A stretch of 64,000 nucleotides of DNA from Marinomonas gallaica (GCF_001639745.1 NZ_LTAX01000004.1:124001-188000); one strand, 5' to 3'. Counted from the first letter of the stretch, positions 37,607 to 47,065 are shown. Notes: generated by a model not told the origin, from the sequence alone. Numbers and translations are program-made.

Positions 37607-38215
37607 ATGCAAGATGATTCCTTGCCGGTTGAGGCAATGTACGAGCGCTTAGATTACTACCTGCAAAATTATGGCTCGGAGCGTGCGATTGTCACGGTCT
37701 CTGAGTTGGATGGATTTGTGACCGCTATTGGCTGTAGCAAAGATCTATTGGCGCCAGCAGATTGGTTTCCAGCGATCTGGGGAACCCAAGAAGATCAACC
37801 TAAATGGAATGAGCAAGACGAAGAGGACGAGTTTTATGGACTGGTCATGCTACTGCATTTAGAAGCCATTGATGGCCTGTTTAACAACACGCTAAGCCCT
37901 GTCTATTTAGAACATGATGATCAGCAAGGGCATGTGACGGTGATCATCGATGATTGGTGTGCTGGATTTATACGAGGGGCACGTTTGACGGGCATTAATC
38001 AGTCTGGCGAACGTGATTTCCTAGATGATGTGTTGGCGAGTGTGCGCTTATTCGGTACGCCCCGAGGCTGGGAAAAATTAAATGCAATGAGTGATGCTGA
38101 AGTAACTTTCTGGCGCGAGAGTTTAGAGCCTTCTATCATGAGATTGGCACAACACAATCATCCCGAGATACAAATCGCTCAAGTCGGCGATGGCTCCTCT
38201 CGTATCGTTCATTAA
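37607..38215 (+). CDS. YecA/YgfB family (UPF0149) protein
   Basis: The 202-residue acidic protein matches the UPF0149/YecA family: SELDGFVTAIGCSKDLLAPADWFP near the start, DWCAGFIRGARL in the middle, and FWRESLEPSIMRLA near the end. It lacks the C-terminal SEC-C zinc motif that some YecA proteins have. Function is unknown. It is monocistronic, ended by the terminator at 38218. Confidence 0.82.
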   Translation: MQDDSLPVEAMYERLDYYLQNYGSERAIVTVSELDGFVTAIGCSKDLLAPADWFPAIWGTQEDQPKWNEQDEEDEFYGLVMLLHLEAIDGLFNNTLSPVYLEHDDQQGHVTVIIDDWCAGFIRGARLTGINQSGERDFLDDVLASVRLFGTPRGWEKLNAMSDAEVTFWRESLEPSIMRLAQHNHPEIQIAQVGDGSSRIVH

Positions 38216-38217
38216 CG

Positions 38218-38249
38218 AAAAAAGGGCCGCTATGTTAGGGCCCTTTTTT
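38218..38249. terminator. Bidirectional terminator
   Basis: AAAAAAGGGCC and GGCCCTTTTTT form an 11-bp stem with a 10-nt loop between the convergent YecA-family and aminotransferase genes. Both strands end the stem in T runs. Confidence 0.92.
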
Positions 38250-38271
38250 ATAGCGAATTACACGGACAATT

Positions 38272-39468
38272 TTAGCCAACGACTTTAGCAATCGATTCGC
38301 ATAGGTAGTCAATATTGCTATCGCTCACACCCGCGACACTCATGCGGCCAGTATCAGCAATATAAATTGAGTAGTCTGAACGCAGTTTACGAACTTGTTC
38401 AAGGGTTAAGCCCGAGTAAGAGAACATGCCACGTTGTTTGGCAATAAAGCTGAAGTCTTTACTGACGCCCGATGCCGCTAGTTTTTCAACAAGTTGGCTA
38501 CGTAAGCCATTAATGCGGTTGCGCATTTGCGTTACTTCTTGCTCCCATAAAGCATGCAATTCAGGGTTGTTCATAATCGTGTAAACAACCGTCGCACCGT
38601 GCGCAGGCGGCATAGAATAGTTGGCACGAATGGCTTGACCGATGATAGAGAAAGCATTGCTGGCTTCATCGCTATTTTCAGCAATAACGCTTAGGCCACC
38701 ACAGCGATCGCGATAGATACCGAAGTTTTTAGAGAACGAGTTGGCAATCAACATACTTGGAACGCGTTCAGCCATATGGCGTAAGCCTGCCATATCTTCA
38801 TCTAGGCCGTCACCGAAACCTTGATAAGCCGCATCAACGAGCGGTAAGACATTGCGTGCATTGACAAAGTCTGTGAGTGCGTGCCAATGCTCAATCTTAA
38901 GATCCACGCCCGTAGGGTTGTGACAGCAAGCATGTAGCAACAGCACATCGCCTTCTTTCATTTCAGCGTTCAAAAATGCCATCATGTCATCAAAGCGCAC
39001 GTCATTGGTGTGTGCATCGTAGTACGGGTAATCGATGACCTCTACACCAGCAGAATTAAAGATAGAGACATGGTTGCCCCATGTTGGATCGCTCACAAAC
39101 AGTCGCGCACCTTCAAGGTTTGCGCTAATGAAGTCAGCTGCGACTTTTAGCGCGCCTGTACCACCCGGTGTTTGAGAAGACTGAATGCGCTTTTGCTTGA
39201 TGATATCGCTATCATTACCAAGCAATAGTGTTTGAATGAGAGGCGCGAAGTTTGCATCGCCATAAACACCTAAATAGGATTTGGTTTGCTCGTTAGCCAG
39301 CATTAGCGCTTCTGCTTTTTTCACAGATTCCAAGATAGGCGTTCGACCCACATCATCTTTGTATACGCCCACACCTAAATCGACTTTTTTAGGATTTGTA
39401 TCTTGTTGATGCGCAACGATCAACGCCAATAATGGGTCGCCTGGAACGGCTTTTAGGTGTTTAAACAT
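38272..39468 (-). CDS. Aspartate/aromatic amino acid aminotransferase (class I)
   Basis: The 398-residue PLP enzyme belongs to the AspC/TyrB group. It has LGVGVYKDDVGRTPIL near residue 30, LLHACCHNPTGVDL, and the PLP lysine in ANSFSKNFGIYRDRCG. The likely start is ATG 39468, matching the usual MFKHLKAVPGDPLLAL beginning, although an upstream in-frame ATG exists at 39564. It transfers amino groups between glutamate and oxaloacetate or aromatic 2-oxoacids; which is preferred cannot be told. Confidence 0.92.
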   Translation of the reverse strand: MFKHLKAVPGDPLLALIVAHQQDTNPKKVDLGVGVYKDDVGRTPILESVKKAEALMLANEQTKSYLGVYGDANFAPLIQTLLLGNDSDIIKQKRIQSSQTPGGTGALKVAADFISANLEGARLFVSDPTWGNHVSIFNSAGVEVIDYPYYDAHTNDVRFDDMMAFLNAEMKEGDVLLLHACCHNPTGVDLKIEHWHALTDFVNARNVLPLVDAAYQGFGDGLDEDMAGLRHMAERVPSMLIANSFSKNFGIYRDRCGGLSVIAENSDEASNAFSIIGQAIRANYSMPPAHGATVVYTIMNNPELHALWEQEVTQMRNRINGLRSQLVEKLAASGVSKDFSFIAKQRGMFSYSGLTLEQVRKLRSDYSIYIADTGRMSVAGVSDSNIDYLCESIAKVVG

Positions 39469-39578
39469 AGTAGGTGCTTTCCTTACTGGTTGCGTAAAGT
39501 TCACGTTATTAGGGACTGAAATGATTGCCATATTCTGCCCATTTGACGATAAAATACAATTCACTTATGTGCTAATTA

Positions 39579-40802
39579 ATGCGAACGCTTGGTAAACTGT
39601 ACAAAATATTGAACACTTCAAAATTGCTTTCTCACCCTTCCCGTTATAGCGAGCTGTTTCAAGCGCTTGATTTATGGCTGTTGCAACATAAGCATCTATG
39701 GGATGTATCCAGCTTCCACTCTGTAGGTTGGCCTTGGCAGACGATCGAGCCTGATCTATGTGATTGGCTCAGTCAGTTGAAAGCTTGCCCAACTGAATCA
39801 ACCGTTGAGCAAGCTTTATTCGATCATATAAAAGGCTTTAAACCCTTTCTATTTGAATGGGAGGCGTTGTCTTATGCGGATTTATCTTTGCCGCCCAACT
39901 ATTTCAGCGCTGGTATTAAAGGCCGTAAATGGCAACAAATAACCGCTTTTTCTAACCGAATTGAGCCAATTTCTCCAGTCTTGGAGTGGTGTGCCGGAAA
40001 AGGCCATTTAGGTAAGTTGCTGGCTTATCAGCATGATGTGTCGATACACAGTGTAGAGTGGCAGGCTGAACTCTGTGAAGCGGGTCAGATAGAAGCAGAA
40101 CAACGACAATTATCGCAGCATTTTACTCAAGTAGACGTATTAAAAGGGGAGGGGAAAACAGCGCTTAAGAGCGTCAAGAGTGCTGTTGCACTCCATGCTT
40201 GCGGCGATTTGCACACGACACTAATAGAGCAAGCGATTGATGCGGGTGTTTCCTATTTGGCTATTTCTCCTTGTTGTTATTACTTGACTCAGCATGCGCT
40301 ATACCAGCCTTTATCAAAGCATGGGCAGCAGGCTCGGATACAGCTTAGCCAAGAGAATTTAAAGTTAGCCGTGAAAGAAGTCGCTACTGCGGGACAGCGT
40401 GAGCAACGTCTGAAGAAAATGGAGCTGGCCTACCGCTTAGGGTTTGATAGCTGGCAACGAAAGGTCACCGGAAATGACGGTTACCTTACTATTCCATCAT
40501 GTCCTAAATCGTTATTAACTCAAGGGTTTGAGGTATTTTCGTTGTGGGCTGCAGAACAGAAAGCACTGCAAACGTATGCATCAGAGATACCCTTTGATGG
40601 CTTTGAAGCATTAGGCTATTTACGCAGTGAGCACGTGCAAAAAGTGGAGTCTATCAGTCAGTATTTTCGTCGCCCATTAGAGTTGTGGTTGGTACTAGAC
40701 AGGGCGCTTAGACTGCAAGAGACAGGCTACCATGTCACCATAGAAAGCTTCTGTGATAAAGCACTGACACCTAGAAACCTTTTGGTGTGTGCGTCTCTTT
40801 AA
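39579..40802 (+). CDS. SAM-dependent methyltransferase (Methyltransf_32/METTL25-like)
   Basis: The 407-residue protein has a central class I methyltransferase domain: VLEWCAGKGHLGKLLAYQH as the SAM-binding motif, then VALHACGDLHTTLIEQAIDA and AISPCCYYL, a combination seen in the METTL25-like family. The N- and C-terminal parts are unlabelled helical regions. Its substrate is unknown. It is divergent from the aminotransferase gene, the two likely sharing the spacer at 39469-39578. Confidence 0.75.
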   Translation: MRTLGKLYKILNTSKLLSHPSRYSELFQALDLWLLQHKHLWDVSSFHSVGWPWQTIEPDLCDWLSQLKACPTESTVEQALFDHIKGFKPFLFEWEALSYADLSLPPNYFSAGIKGRKWQQITAFSNRIEPISPVLEWCAGKGHLGKLLAYQHDVSIHSVEWQAELCEAGQIEAEQRQLSQHFTQVDVLKGEGKTALKSVKSAVALHACGDLHTTLIEQAIDAGVSYLAISPCCYYLTQHALYQPLSKHGQQARIQLSQENLKLAVKEVATAGQREQRLKKMELAYRLGFDSWQRKVTGNDGYLTIPSCPKSLLTQGFEVFSLWAAEQKALQTYASEIPFDGFEALGYLRSEHVQKVESISQYFRRPLELWLVLDRALRLQETGYHVTIESFCDKALTPRNLLVCASL

Positions 40803-40979
40803 ATGTTACGTAAAGTTGCTTACGTACTTTTTAAATAAAAACAGTTTTCATTTATTGATTTCGATCTAGAAAGAGTAGATTATAAATAAGTGAATGATAA
40901 ATCAGTTTTGTTAACGATTTAGCTGGTTAACGAAGTAGTGTACTGTTTATAAATCGCTGTATGTAAAGGGAATGGAGTT

Positions 40980-41174
40980 ATGAAGTACGTATATATGGCA
41001 GGCGTGTTAGCGGTTGCATTTTTAGTTATTCTATCACCTGATTCTGGCAACGCATTTGAGGCAAATGTTGAGAACTGCAAGTCGGAAAACTTACGCCAAA
41101 TTACAGATGAACATATGATGTGGCAGCTGTCTGGTGAGTGTCAGCGTGAAGGCATTTACAAACTAAACAGCTGA
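40980..41174 (+). CDS. Small secreted protein of unknown function
   Basis: The 64-residue frame has a good signal peptide (MAGVLAVAFLVILSPDSGNA, likely cut after NAFEA or GNA) and a short mature part with two cysteines (ENCKSE and SGECQRE) that could form a disulfide bond. GGAATGGAGTT precedes the ATG. The 177-bp upstream spacer is AT-rich and probably carries the promoter; a terminator follows. I do not recognise the family. Confidence 0.6.
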   Translation: MKYVYMAGVLAVAFLVILSPDSGNAFEANVENCKSENLRQITDEHMMWQLSGECQREGIYKLNS

Positions 41175-41198
41175 TAGAGTCCCTTTTTATTATAATTT

Positions 41199-41235
41199 AA
41201 AAGCGCCTGTTTCGTTAACCGAATACAGGCGTTTT
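41199..41235. terminator. Bidirectional terminator
   Basis: CGCCTGT/ACAGGCG stem extended by A/T pairs on both sides lies between the small secreted gene and the convergent EAL gene, overlapping the latter's stop codon. T runs follow on both strands. Confidence 0.85.
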
Positions 41236-41992
41236 AGTCTGGCCAGTGGACATCAGCCAAAGACTCAAAAGCGGGTTTAGCGAAGTAAAATCCTTGATAC
41301 AAAGTGATGCCCATATCTCGAAGAGTACGGTATTCTGCGTCTGTTTCAATCCCTTCTGCAATGACTCTTTGACCTAACTCTGTCAGCATCTTGACCATAT
41401 TTCGCACGATAATTTCCCGAGCAGGATCTTTATCAATATTACGAATCAACTCCATATCGATTTTAGTTATTTGGGTCTTCAAGTCCGCCAGTTGGGCTAA
41501 GCCGTTATAGCCTGAGCCAAAGTCATCGATGGCTGTTTGAAAGCCAACTTTTTCGTAGTGGCTGATAATATTAATTAGGTGCTTTTGGTCCACAATGCGT
41601 TCATTTTCAGTGAACTCAAAAATAATTTTGGTCTTGTCAAAAGCATACGTTTCAGCCGCAGCCAAAGTGGTGCGAATACAAAGCTCCGGACGATAAATAG
41701 CATTGGGTAAAAAGTTAATACTTAAATAGGAGTCCACATTAAGTTCTGCAGCCAAACGAATGGCTTTAACTCGACAACTTTGATCAAAGCGATAAAGGTT
41801 AGTCTCATTGACATGCTTAAATACTTCCGCAGCGCTTTCCCCATTCAGGCCTCGAGCGAGGGCTTCTTGTGCGAAGATGGTGCGCGATTCAATATCAATA
41901 ATAGGTTGTAACGCCATGCTGAAATCAAAGCCTAAATCACAGCCTCTAGCGCATTCTTTGCACCCTAAGTCTTTGAAATCAATTGGTTGCAT
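41234..41992 (-). CDS. EAL-domain cyclic-di-GMP phosphodiesterase
   Basis: The 252-residue stand-alone EAL protein degrades c-di-GMP. Catalytic and metal-binding residues look intact: EAL at 43-45 (QEALAR), NFLPN, FEFTENE, AIDDFGSGYNG, KIDMELI and AEGIETD. A cysteine cluster Cys11-x2-Cys14-x3-Cys18 before the domain might bind a metal or act as a redox switch; that is inference. No sensor or membrane domain is attached. c-di-GMP control of motility fits the flagellar region nearby but no link is visible. Confidence 0.92.
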   Translation of the reverse strand: MQPIDFKDLGCKECARGCDLGFDFSMALQPIIDIESRTIFAQEALARGLNGESAAEVFKHVNETNLYRFDQSCRVKAIRLAAELNVDSYLSINFLPNAIYRPELCIRTTLAAAETYAFDKTKIIFEFTENERIVDQKHLINIISHYEKVGFQTAIDDFGSGYNGLAQLADLKTQITKIDMELIRNIDKDPAREIIVRNMVKMLTELGQRVIAEGIETDAEYRTLRDMGITLYQGFYFAKPAFESLADVHWPD

Positions 41993-42291
41993 GGACTATT
42001 TTCCCTTTCTTTTATGGTATGTCGAAGCATATATTTTATGCCATTTATTACAAGTGATGTGAAACAAGTCTCAAGGATGTATTAGAGTCTGTGTGTCATT
42101 ATTCGTATCATGTTAAACGAGGAGACAGGGCAGAGGTCATTAAATCCCCGTGATAATCTTAAAAGTAGACTCAAAAAGTCGATTTTTCATCTTCTCATAT
42201 TTTTCAAACGACAAGTAAAACTCTTTAGAGCGAAGGTATCATTTGATTTTTTTGCCAATGAAGATGTTTCGGCTGTTTACTTAAGTCTGCG
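41993..42291. other. Intergenic region between the EAL and pirin genes
   Basis: About 300 bp upstream of the EAL gene, presumably carrying its promoter. A 91-codon plus-strand frame (42110-42385) runs into the antisense of the pirin gene; it has no recognisable domain and is not called as a gene. Confidence 0.5.
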
Positions 42292-42987
42292 CTATGGAAG
42301 ATCAAATATCATCGCTTTGAACCGATCAGAGTGCTTATGGAAGCGAATCTCATCAAGCTCTTCGATTTTAGCGCCGTCCCCTTGATGTAGCAGTAGGTCA
42401 TTATTAATGCGTGCCTGACCTTCCACAACATGAATATAGTATCGGCGGCCTTTGACGGTTGGCCAATGTGCTTCTTCGGATGTATTCAGTACCAATTGAA
42501 CCAGTGACATATCTTGCTTGATTTGTAAGATACCATGATCGCCATCTGGCGAGATAATGGCGGTAAAGCCCTCTGACTCACCAAAGCCTTTTTGCTGATA
42601 GCTTGGCTTGCCTCCAAACGTATTGGGTTGAATCCAAATTTGAAGAAATTTCAGATCTTCGGTGTGGGAAGCGTTAAACTCACTGTGGAAGATACCTGAT
42701 CCCGCAGACATTAACTGAAACTCTCCAGCAGGTAGCTCCCGAATATTGCCGGTACTGTCTTTGTGAGCAATCGTACCTTGAGTGACTAAACTGATGATTT
42801 CCATATCCTTGTGTCCATGTCTTTCAAAGCCCATATTAGGTTGAACTGTATCATCGTTAATGACCCTCAACGATGAAAACCCCATATGGCTTGGATCATA
42901 ATAGTGACCAAAAGAGAAGGTGTGGAAACTGTTCAGCCAACCAAAGTCTGCTTGGCCTCGTTCACTAGCAGGGCGTACAGTGATCAT
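42292..42987 (-). CDS. Pirin family protein (YhhW-like)
   Basis: The 231-residue bicupin has the pirin start (WLNSFHTFSFGHYYDPSHMG) and the metal-ligand histidines in GFERHGHKDMEIISLV and GIFHSEFNASHTEDLKFLQI. YhhW-type pirins show quercetinase activity in vitro; the physiological role is unsettled. It is monocistronic. Confidence 0.9.
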   Translation of the reverse strand: MITVRPASERGQADFGWLNSFHTFSFGHYYDPSHMGFSSLRVINDDTVQPNMGFERHGHKDMEIISLVTQGTIAHKDSTGNIRELPAGEFQLMSAGSGIFHSEFNASHTEDLKFLQIWIQPNTFGGKPSYQQKGFGESEGFTAIISPDGDHGILQIKQDMSLVQLVLNTSEEAHWPTVKGRRYYIHVVEGQARINNDLLLHQGDGAKIEELDEIRFHKHSDRFKAMIFDLP

Positions 42988-43109
42988 AATAGACTCCTAA
43001 TTTTGAAGCTCATGAGAGCGTATAGTGATAGTTTATCTATCGAAAAAATAAATTTAAAACGCAATATTTAGAGAATATTCATCAGTTTAATAGATATTAA
43101 GAGGTAGTG

Positions 43110-44036
43110 ATGGCGTTATTTGAGGCAATTTTGCCTGTTTTCTTATTGTTAGTGATGGGCGTATTACTTCAGCGTCGACGCTTTCCATTTGATGGTTTTT
43201 GGCAGGGTGTTGATAAGTTAGTGTATTGGTGTTTGTTCCCGGCCTTATTGTTTTCTAAAACCAGCGTTATCGATTTTTCGAACCCTATGTTGGGGCGTTA
43301 CGGACTGGTGCTGGTCAGTGCGCTGCTGGTAACGGCGGCGATCATCATGCTATTGGCCCGATTGTTACACGTGCCTAATCCAACAGCGACATCCATGCTA
43401 CAAGCGTCGGTGCGCTTCAATACGTTTATCACGTTAGCATTAGCAGAAAGGGTCTATGGTGCTGAAGGCTTAGTGTACGCGGCATTAGGTGCTGCCGTGT
43501 TGATTCCATCCGTAAATGTGTTTTTAGTTGTCACTATGGTGTCTATGCATGGTCAACGTCAGCAGTCACTGCTTAAACTCATTTCGAAGGAGTTGCTTAA
43601 GAACCCTCTCATTATGGCCATTGTATTAGGGCTTGGTTTAAATGCTATGGGGCTTACTCCGATTCCTATTGCATCAGATATGGCGCAAATGCTGGCTCAG
43701 GCGACACTTCCATTAGTTCTACTGGCAGTGGGAGCGGGCGTTAGATTAACGACTATTAGAGCGGTTGGTGCGACGTTTTGGGTATCAGCATTTGGCCGTT
43801 TCTTAATCTTTCCTGGGGTGGTATTAGTGATGTGTGGGTGGCTTGGGATCAGCGGCTTACCAGCCTATGTCGCATTGTTATTTGGCATCGTGCCAACGGC
43901 GACGTCTGCTTATGCGTTAGCAAAACAATTGGGGGGGGATGCAGACAGAATGGCCGCCTTTATTACTCTGCAAACGGCCATGTCATTAGTAACAGTGCCA
44001 TTAAGTATTGCCTTAGCCCATCGTTTGTTGGGCTAA
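43110..44036 (+). CDS. AEC family transporter (auxin efflux carrier type)
   Basis: The 308-residue inner-membrane protein has about ten hydrophobic segments, starting ALFEAILPVFLLLVMGVLLQ, and resembles AEC-family permeases such as malonate or malate exporters. ATG 43110 follows GAGG; GTG 43107 is also in frame. The substrate is unknown. Confidence 0.82.
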   Translation: MALFEAILPVFLLLVMGVLLQRRRFPFDGFWQGVDKLVYWCLFPALLFSKTSVIDFSNPMLGRYGLVLVSALLVTAAIIMLLARLLHVPNPTATSMLQASVRFNTFITLALAERVYGAEGLVYAALGAAVLIPSVNVFLVVTMVSMHGQRQQSLLKLISKELLKNPLIMAIVLGLGLNAMGLTPIPIASDMAQMLAQATLPLVLLAVGAGVRLTTIRAVGATFWVSAFGRFLIFPGVVLVMCGWLGISGLPAYVALLFGIVPTATSAYALAKQLGGDADRMAAFITLQTAMSLVTVPLSIALAHRLLG

Positions 44037-44041
44037 GGCAA
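44008..44041. terminator. Hairpin at convergent gene ends, possible bidirectional terminator
   Basis: A perfect 13-bp repeat (TTGCCTTAGCCCA ... TGGGCTAAGGCAA, loop of 8 nt) covers the last codons and stop of the AEC gene. It lies between this gene and a convergent oxidoreductase gene. T tracts are short. Confidence 0.6.
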
Positions 44042-44063
44042 GGGTTAACAAACACACTGAAGA

Positions 44064-45116
44064 TCAGTGTTTGTGGTGGCCATGTTCGTGATGATGCTCT
44101 TCGATGTCGTGATCATGGCCACAGTCACATGGCTCTGGCTCATTTGGGTAGAAGACGCCAATGTCTTCACGAATTTCGTCCATGCTCGCAAGTAAATTAA
44201 GGGTGTCCTGCCAGCTGTGATTTGGGCTTTGGTTTAATCCCTCTTCAATACAGCGGTTCACCTCTTCTATTTCAAATTGATACCCCATCCCTGGAAAGTC
44301 GAACTCTACGGAGCGCTCGGCACCCTCATGTTTTACCAAAGTCAGCGATTTTGTTTCATACCAGTTATTGCCAAATTCAATGTAGCCGTTACTTCCCGAT
44401 AACACGGCACGGTTTGGCTGCTGACTAATAATAGAGGCTTCTAATGACGCTAGCTGACCAGAATCCCAACCGAGTAATAATTGCTCAAACACATCCACAT
44501 CTGTGTCTCCAACCAACGCTTGGTTCTGAATAAAATCAGGCTTACCAAAGAACAGTTGCGCCAGAAAGATAGGGTAAATCCCCACATCCAATAACGCACC
44601 ACCGCCTAATTCACGATTCAGCAATCGGTTTTCAGGATCTTTAGAGCCAACAAAACAGAAGCTGGCTTGAATGCTTTGTAGTGGGCCAATTTCGCCTTCT
44701 TCAACCCATTCTAGTGCTTGATCAATGGTCGGGTTAAAACGTGTCCACATGGCTTCCATCACAAAGACATCATGCTTTTTAGCCAGTTCAAACAGCTCAG
44801 CCGCTTGTGTTTGGTTAAGAGCAAATGGCTTTTCACACAAAACATGTTTGCCTGCTAGGATACACGCTTTGGTGAGTTCATAATGCAGGTGATTAGGCAC
44901 TCCGATGTAAATAACATCGACTTCATGGCTATTAATCAAAGAGTAGTAATCCACCATGGACAGCTCAATGTTATAGCGCTCCGAAAACGCGTCTGCGGCC
45001 TCTTTCGAGCGCGAAGCAACGGCGCGCAGGGTACCTGTTTTAGCGTACTCAAAGTCTGCTGCAAAAGACTGTGCAATGACTCCGGTTCCGATAATTCCCC
45101 AGCGTACTTCATTCAT
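44064..45116 (-). CDS. Gfo/Idh/MocA family oxidoreductase with His-rich tail
   Basis: The 350-residue NAD(P)-dependent oxidoreductase has the Rossmann motif WGIIGTGVIAQSFA and the family's EKPFALN (EKP) motif near residue 95, with a C-terminal substrate domain. The nearest relatives are probably dihydrodiol or sugar dehydrogenases. Unusually the last about 23 residues are Cys/His-rich (CDCGHDHDIEEHHHEHGHHK), like a metal-binding tail. Its substrate is unknown. Confidence 0.85.
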   Translation of the reverse strand: MNEVRWGIIGTGVIAQSFAADFEYAKTGTLRAVASRSKEAADAFSERYNIELSMVDYYSLINSHEVDVIYIGVPNHLHYELTKACILAGKHVLCEKPFALNQTQAAELFELAKKHDVFVMEAMWTRFNPTIDQALEWVEEGEIGPLQSIQASFCFVGSKDPENRLLNRELGGGALLDVGIYPIFLAQLFFGKPDFIQNQALVGDTDVDVFEQLLLGWDSGQLASLEASIISQQPNRAVLSGSNGYIEFGNNWYETKSLTLVKHEGAERSVEFDFPGMGYQFEIEEVNRCIEEGLNQSPNHSWQDTLNLLASMDEIREDIGVFYPNEPEPCDCGHDHDIEEHHHEHGHHKH

Positions 45117-45159
45117 GGGAGGCTCCTAAGTGGATAAGTAAGTGAAAAGTAATAGTGCA

Positions 45160-45822
45160 TTATAGTCCAGTCTGAGCTTCTAACGCAGCGAGTCGCTCGG
45201 ATAAATCGGCGACAGTTTGTTCTAACGCATCTATTCTATCTTGTAAGTCACTTGGTGGCGCGTTCAATTCGGAAGCGTTTGCTGCAGCATGAGTTTCAGT
45301 GATGTTACTTTCACTGCAGAATAGCTCTTGGTAGCGAGCATCTCGTTTACCAGGCTCTCGAGGTAACAGCTCAACAAAAGGGCCACCAGTTTTCTCTTTA
45401 AGGTTTGCTAAAGCGTGCTCTACTTCTGGTACACCTTTAAACGTATGTAAGCGTCCACTTCGAGAACGAAGTTCTCCAGGTGTTTGAGGCCCGCGTAGCA
45501 ACAGCAAACAAATGACGGCTGTTTCCCCAGCATCAAACTGTAAATCAGAAAACTCCGTGTTACAGAATCGATGTTGGTACTTTGCAACGCGACTACCGTG
45601 ATGAAATATTTCTGTGACTAAGCTTCTTGCGACGAGCGCATCAATACCATCTTGCACTTCAAAGTCGGTGTATTCCAGAACAGGGTCACGGCTGGACTTT
45701 TGATTGCAGGCATTTGTTAGCGCATTAATACTCATGGGGTAGTGATCGGGTGTAACAATCGATTTTTCGATCAAACAACCAATGATACGTGCTTCCTTAG
45801 CGGTTAATGTGTAATACGACAT
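45160..45822 (-). CDS. YceH family (DUF480/UPF0502) protein
   Basis: The 220-residue protein consists of tandem winged-helix-like domains (LTAKEARIIGCLIEKSIVTP and AVICLLLLRGPQTPGELRSR are hallmarks) followed by a C-terminal coiled coil (LQDRIDALEQTVADLSERLA). YceH function is not known; the fold suggests DNA or protein binding. It starts 10 nt from the end of the upstream desaturase gene and may share its transcript. Confidence 0.88.
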   Translation of the reverse strand: MSYYTLTAKEARIIGCLIEKSIVTPDHYPMSINALTNACNQKSSRDPVLEYTDFEVQDGIDALVARSLVTEIFHHGSRVAKYQHRFCNTEFSDLQFDAGETAVICLLLLRGPQTPGELRSRSGRLHTFKGVPEVEHALANLKEKTGGPFVELLPREPGKRDARYQELFCSESNITETHAAANASELNAPPSDLQDRIDALEQTVADLSERLAALEAQTGL

Positions 45823-45831
45823 GTCAATCTC

Positions 45832-46629
45832 CTATGGCGGATTGTCCTTCCCTTTAAGGATTAAGGAAAAGGGCATTTTAAGCAATTCTATAAAGCTGGC
45901 AGGAGCGTAGCGTGCAGTTTGAGGTAATCCAATGTTGAGGTGATGGTCTCCGGATTGGCTGCGTGCAATATAACTTTTAAACAAACGGTCCCAAATACTT
46001 AAACAAAAACCGAAGTTGCTGTTGGCTTCTAAGGGGATCCGAGAGTGATGAATACGGTGCATATTAGGGGTCACAACAAGGCTTCTTACCAGCGGTTCCA
46101 GTCTTTTACCTAGGCGAACATTGGTATGATTGAACATCGCCAAGCTGTTTAGAAGAATATCAAATACCAGTATGGCGGCAGCAGAAATACCCAACATCCA
46201 AATCGCGAGTGCTTTAATGACTAACGAAAGCGCTATTTCTAATGGATGGAAGCGAACCGCGGACGTTGTGTCCAGTTCAGGGTCGCTGTGATGCACTCGA
46301 TGCAAACACCATAACCAAGGTACATAATGGAACAAACGATGTTGCCAATAAATTAAAAGATCTAACAGAACAAGTGATGCGATAAAACTAAGGCTACTAG
46401 GAAGGTATTGAAGAGGGGCGAAAGAAGCAGTAGGTAAAAGTGCAATACCGACTAAAAGCAATGGCTGCAGAAAACGAACAAGTAGGGCGTCTATAAGCAG
46501 CAGCCCTAGGTTGTGTCGCCAGCGTATTCGCCAGAGTGATAAGGCTTTACGAGGTACAAAATACTGCCAGCTCAGCAGTGCTGAGACAAACAGTAGAAAT
46601 AACAATATACGCAGTTGATAATCAATCAT
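45832..46629 (-). CDS. Sterol desaturase/fatty acid hydroxylase superfamily protein
   Basis: The 265-residue integral membrane protein has four or so hydrophobic helices and the di-iron histidine boxes HRLFH, HRVHH and HRIHH, typical of the superfamily that hydroxylates or desaturates lipids. The natural lipid substrate in bacteria of this type is unknown. Confidence 0.88.
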   Translation of the reverse strand: MIDYQLRILLFLLFVSALLSWQYFVPRKALSLWRIRWRHNLGLLLIDALLVRFLQPLLLVGIALLPTASFAPLQYLPSSLSFIASLVLLDLLIYWQHRLFHYVPWLWCLHRVHHSDPELDTTSAVRFHPLEIALSLVIKALAIWMLGISAAAILVFDILLNSLAMFNHTNVRLGKRLEPLVRSLVVTPNMHRIHHSRIPLEANSNFGFCLSIWDRLFKSYIARSQSGDHHLNIGLPQTARYAPASFIELLKMPFSLILKGKDNPP

Positions 46630-46675
46630 GCCTATCCGTCAAAACGGTCGATAGGGCTAGTCTACACTACTTTTA

Positions 46676-47065
46676 TTAATGGAGTGCTTGATCTAGTTGA
46701 TGTTTTCTCACCATATCGACTTTTAATAGTGCTAAAAGTTCCACCAGCACATTCAAGTTTACGCTGTCTAAATCATCAAACAAGATGCAATGATCACCAA
46801 GGTGGACGTTCTTTAAGCGTTCACAAAAGCTCGATATGTCTAAGTCGCTGGCATGGTAAAGGCTGAGATTATGTTGGTGAGGAACCAGAGCAAAAGCCCA
46901 GTCTTCCAACAGGTAAAAGACTTCAAAGCCCTTCTCTGAGAGTGTTGTCGCGGTCGGTGCAATCGCAAAAATCAATTCACTTAGTGTGTCTAAGTGCGTG
47001 CTTACTTCAAGTGACGGGGTTTGGCTAAGACTTTCTAGTGCGCGTTCCTTTAAGGTCGTCAACAT
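46676..47065 (-). CDS. Hypothetical protein
   Basis: The 129-residue acidic, soluble frame starts LTTLKERALESLSQTPSLEV and ends ELLALLKVDMVRKHQLDQAL. Codon use looks ordinary and AGGAGG sits 5 nt before its ATG at 47065 (cctcct at 47071-47076 on the + strand), so it is probably real. I recognise no domain. Confidence 0.6.
   Translation of the reverse strand: MLTTLKERALESLSQTPSLEVSTHLDTLSELIFAIAPTATTLSEKGFEVFYLLEDWAFALVPHQHNLSLYHASDLDISSFCERLKNVHLGDHCILFDDLDSVNLNVLVELLALLKVDMVRKHQLDQALH

Noticed and set aside
42110..42385. 91-codon plus-strand frame between the EAL and pirin genes
   Set aside because: Its second half runs antisense inside the pirin gene and there is no recognisable domain; most likely chance.
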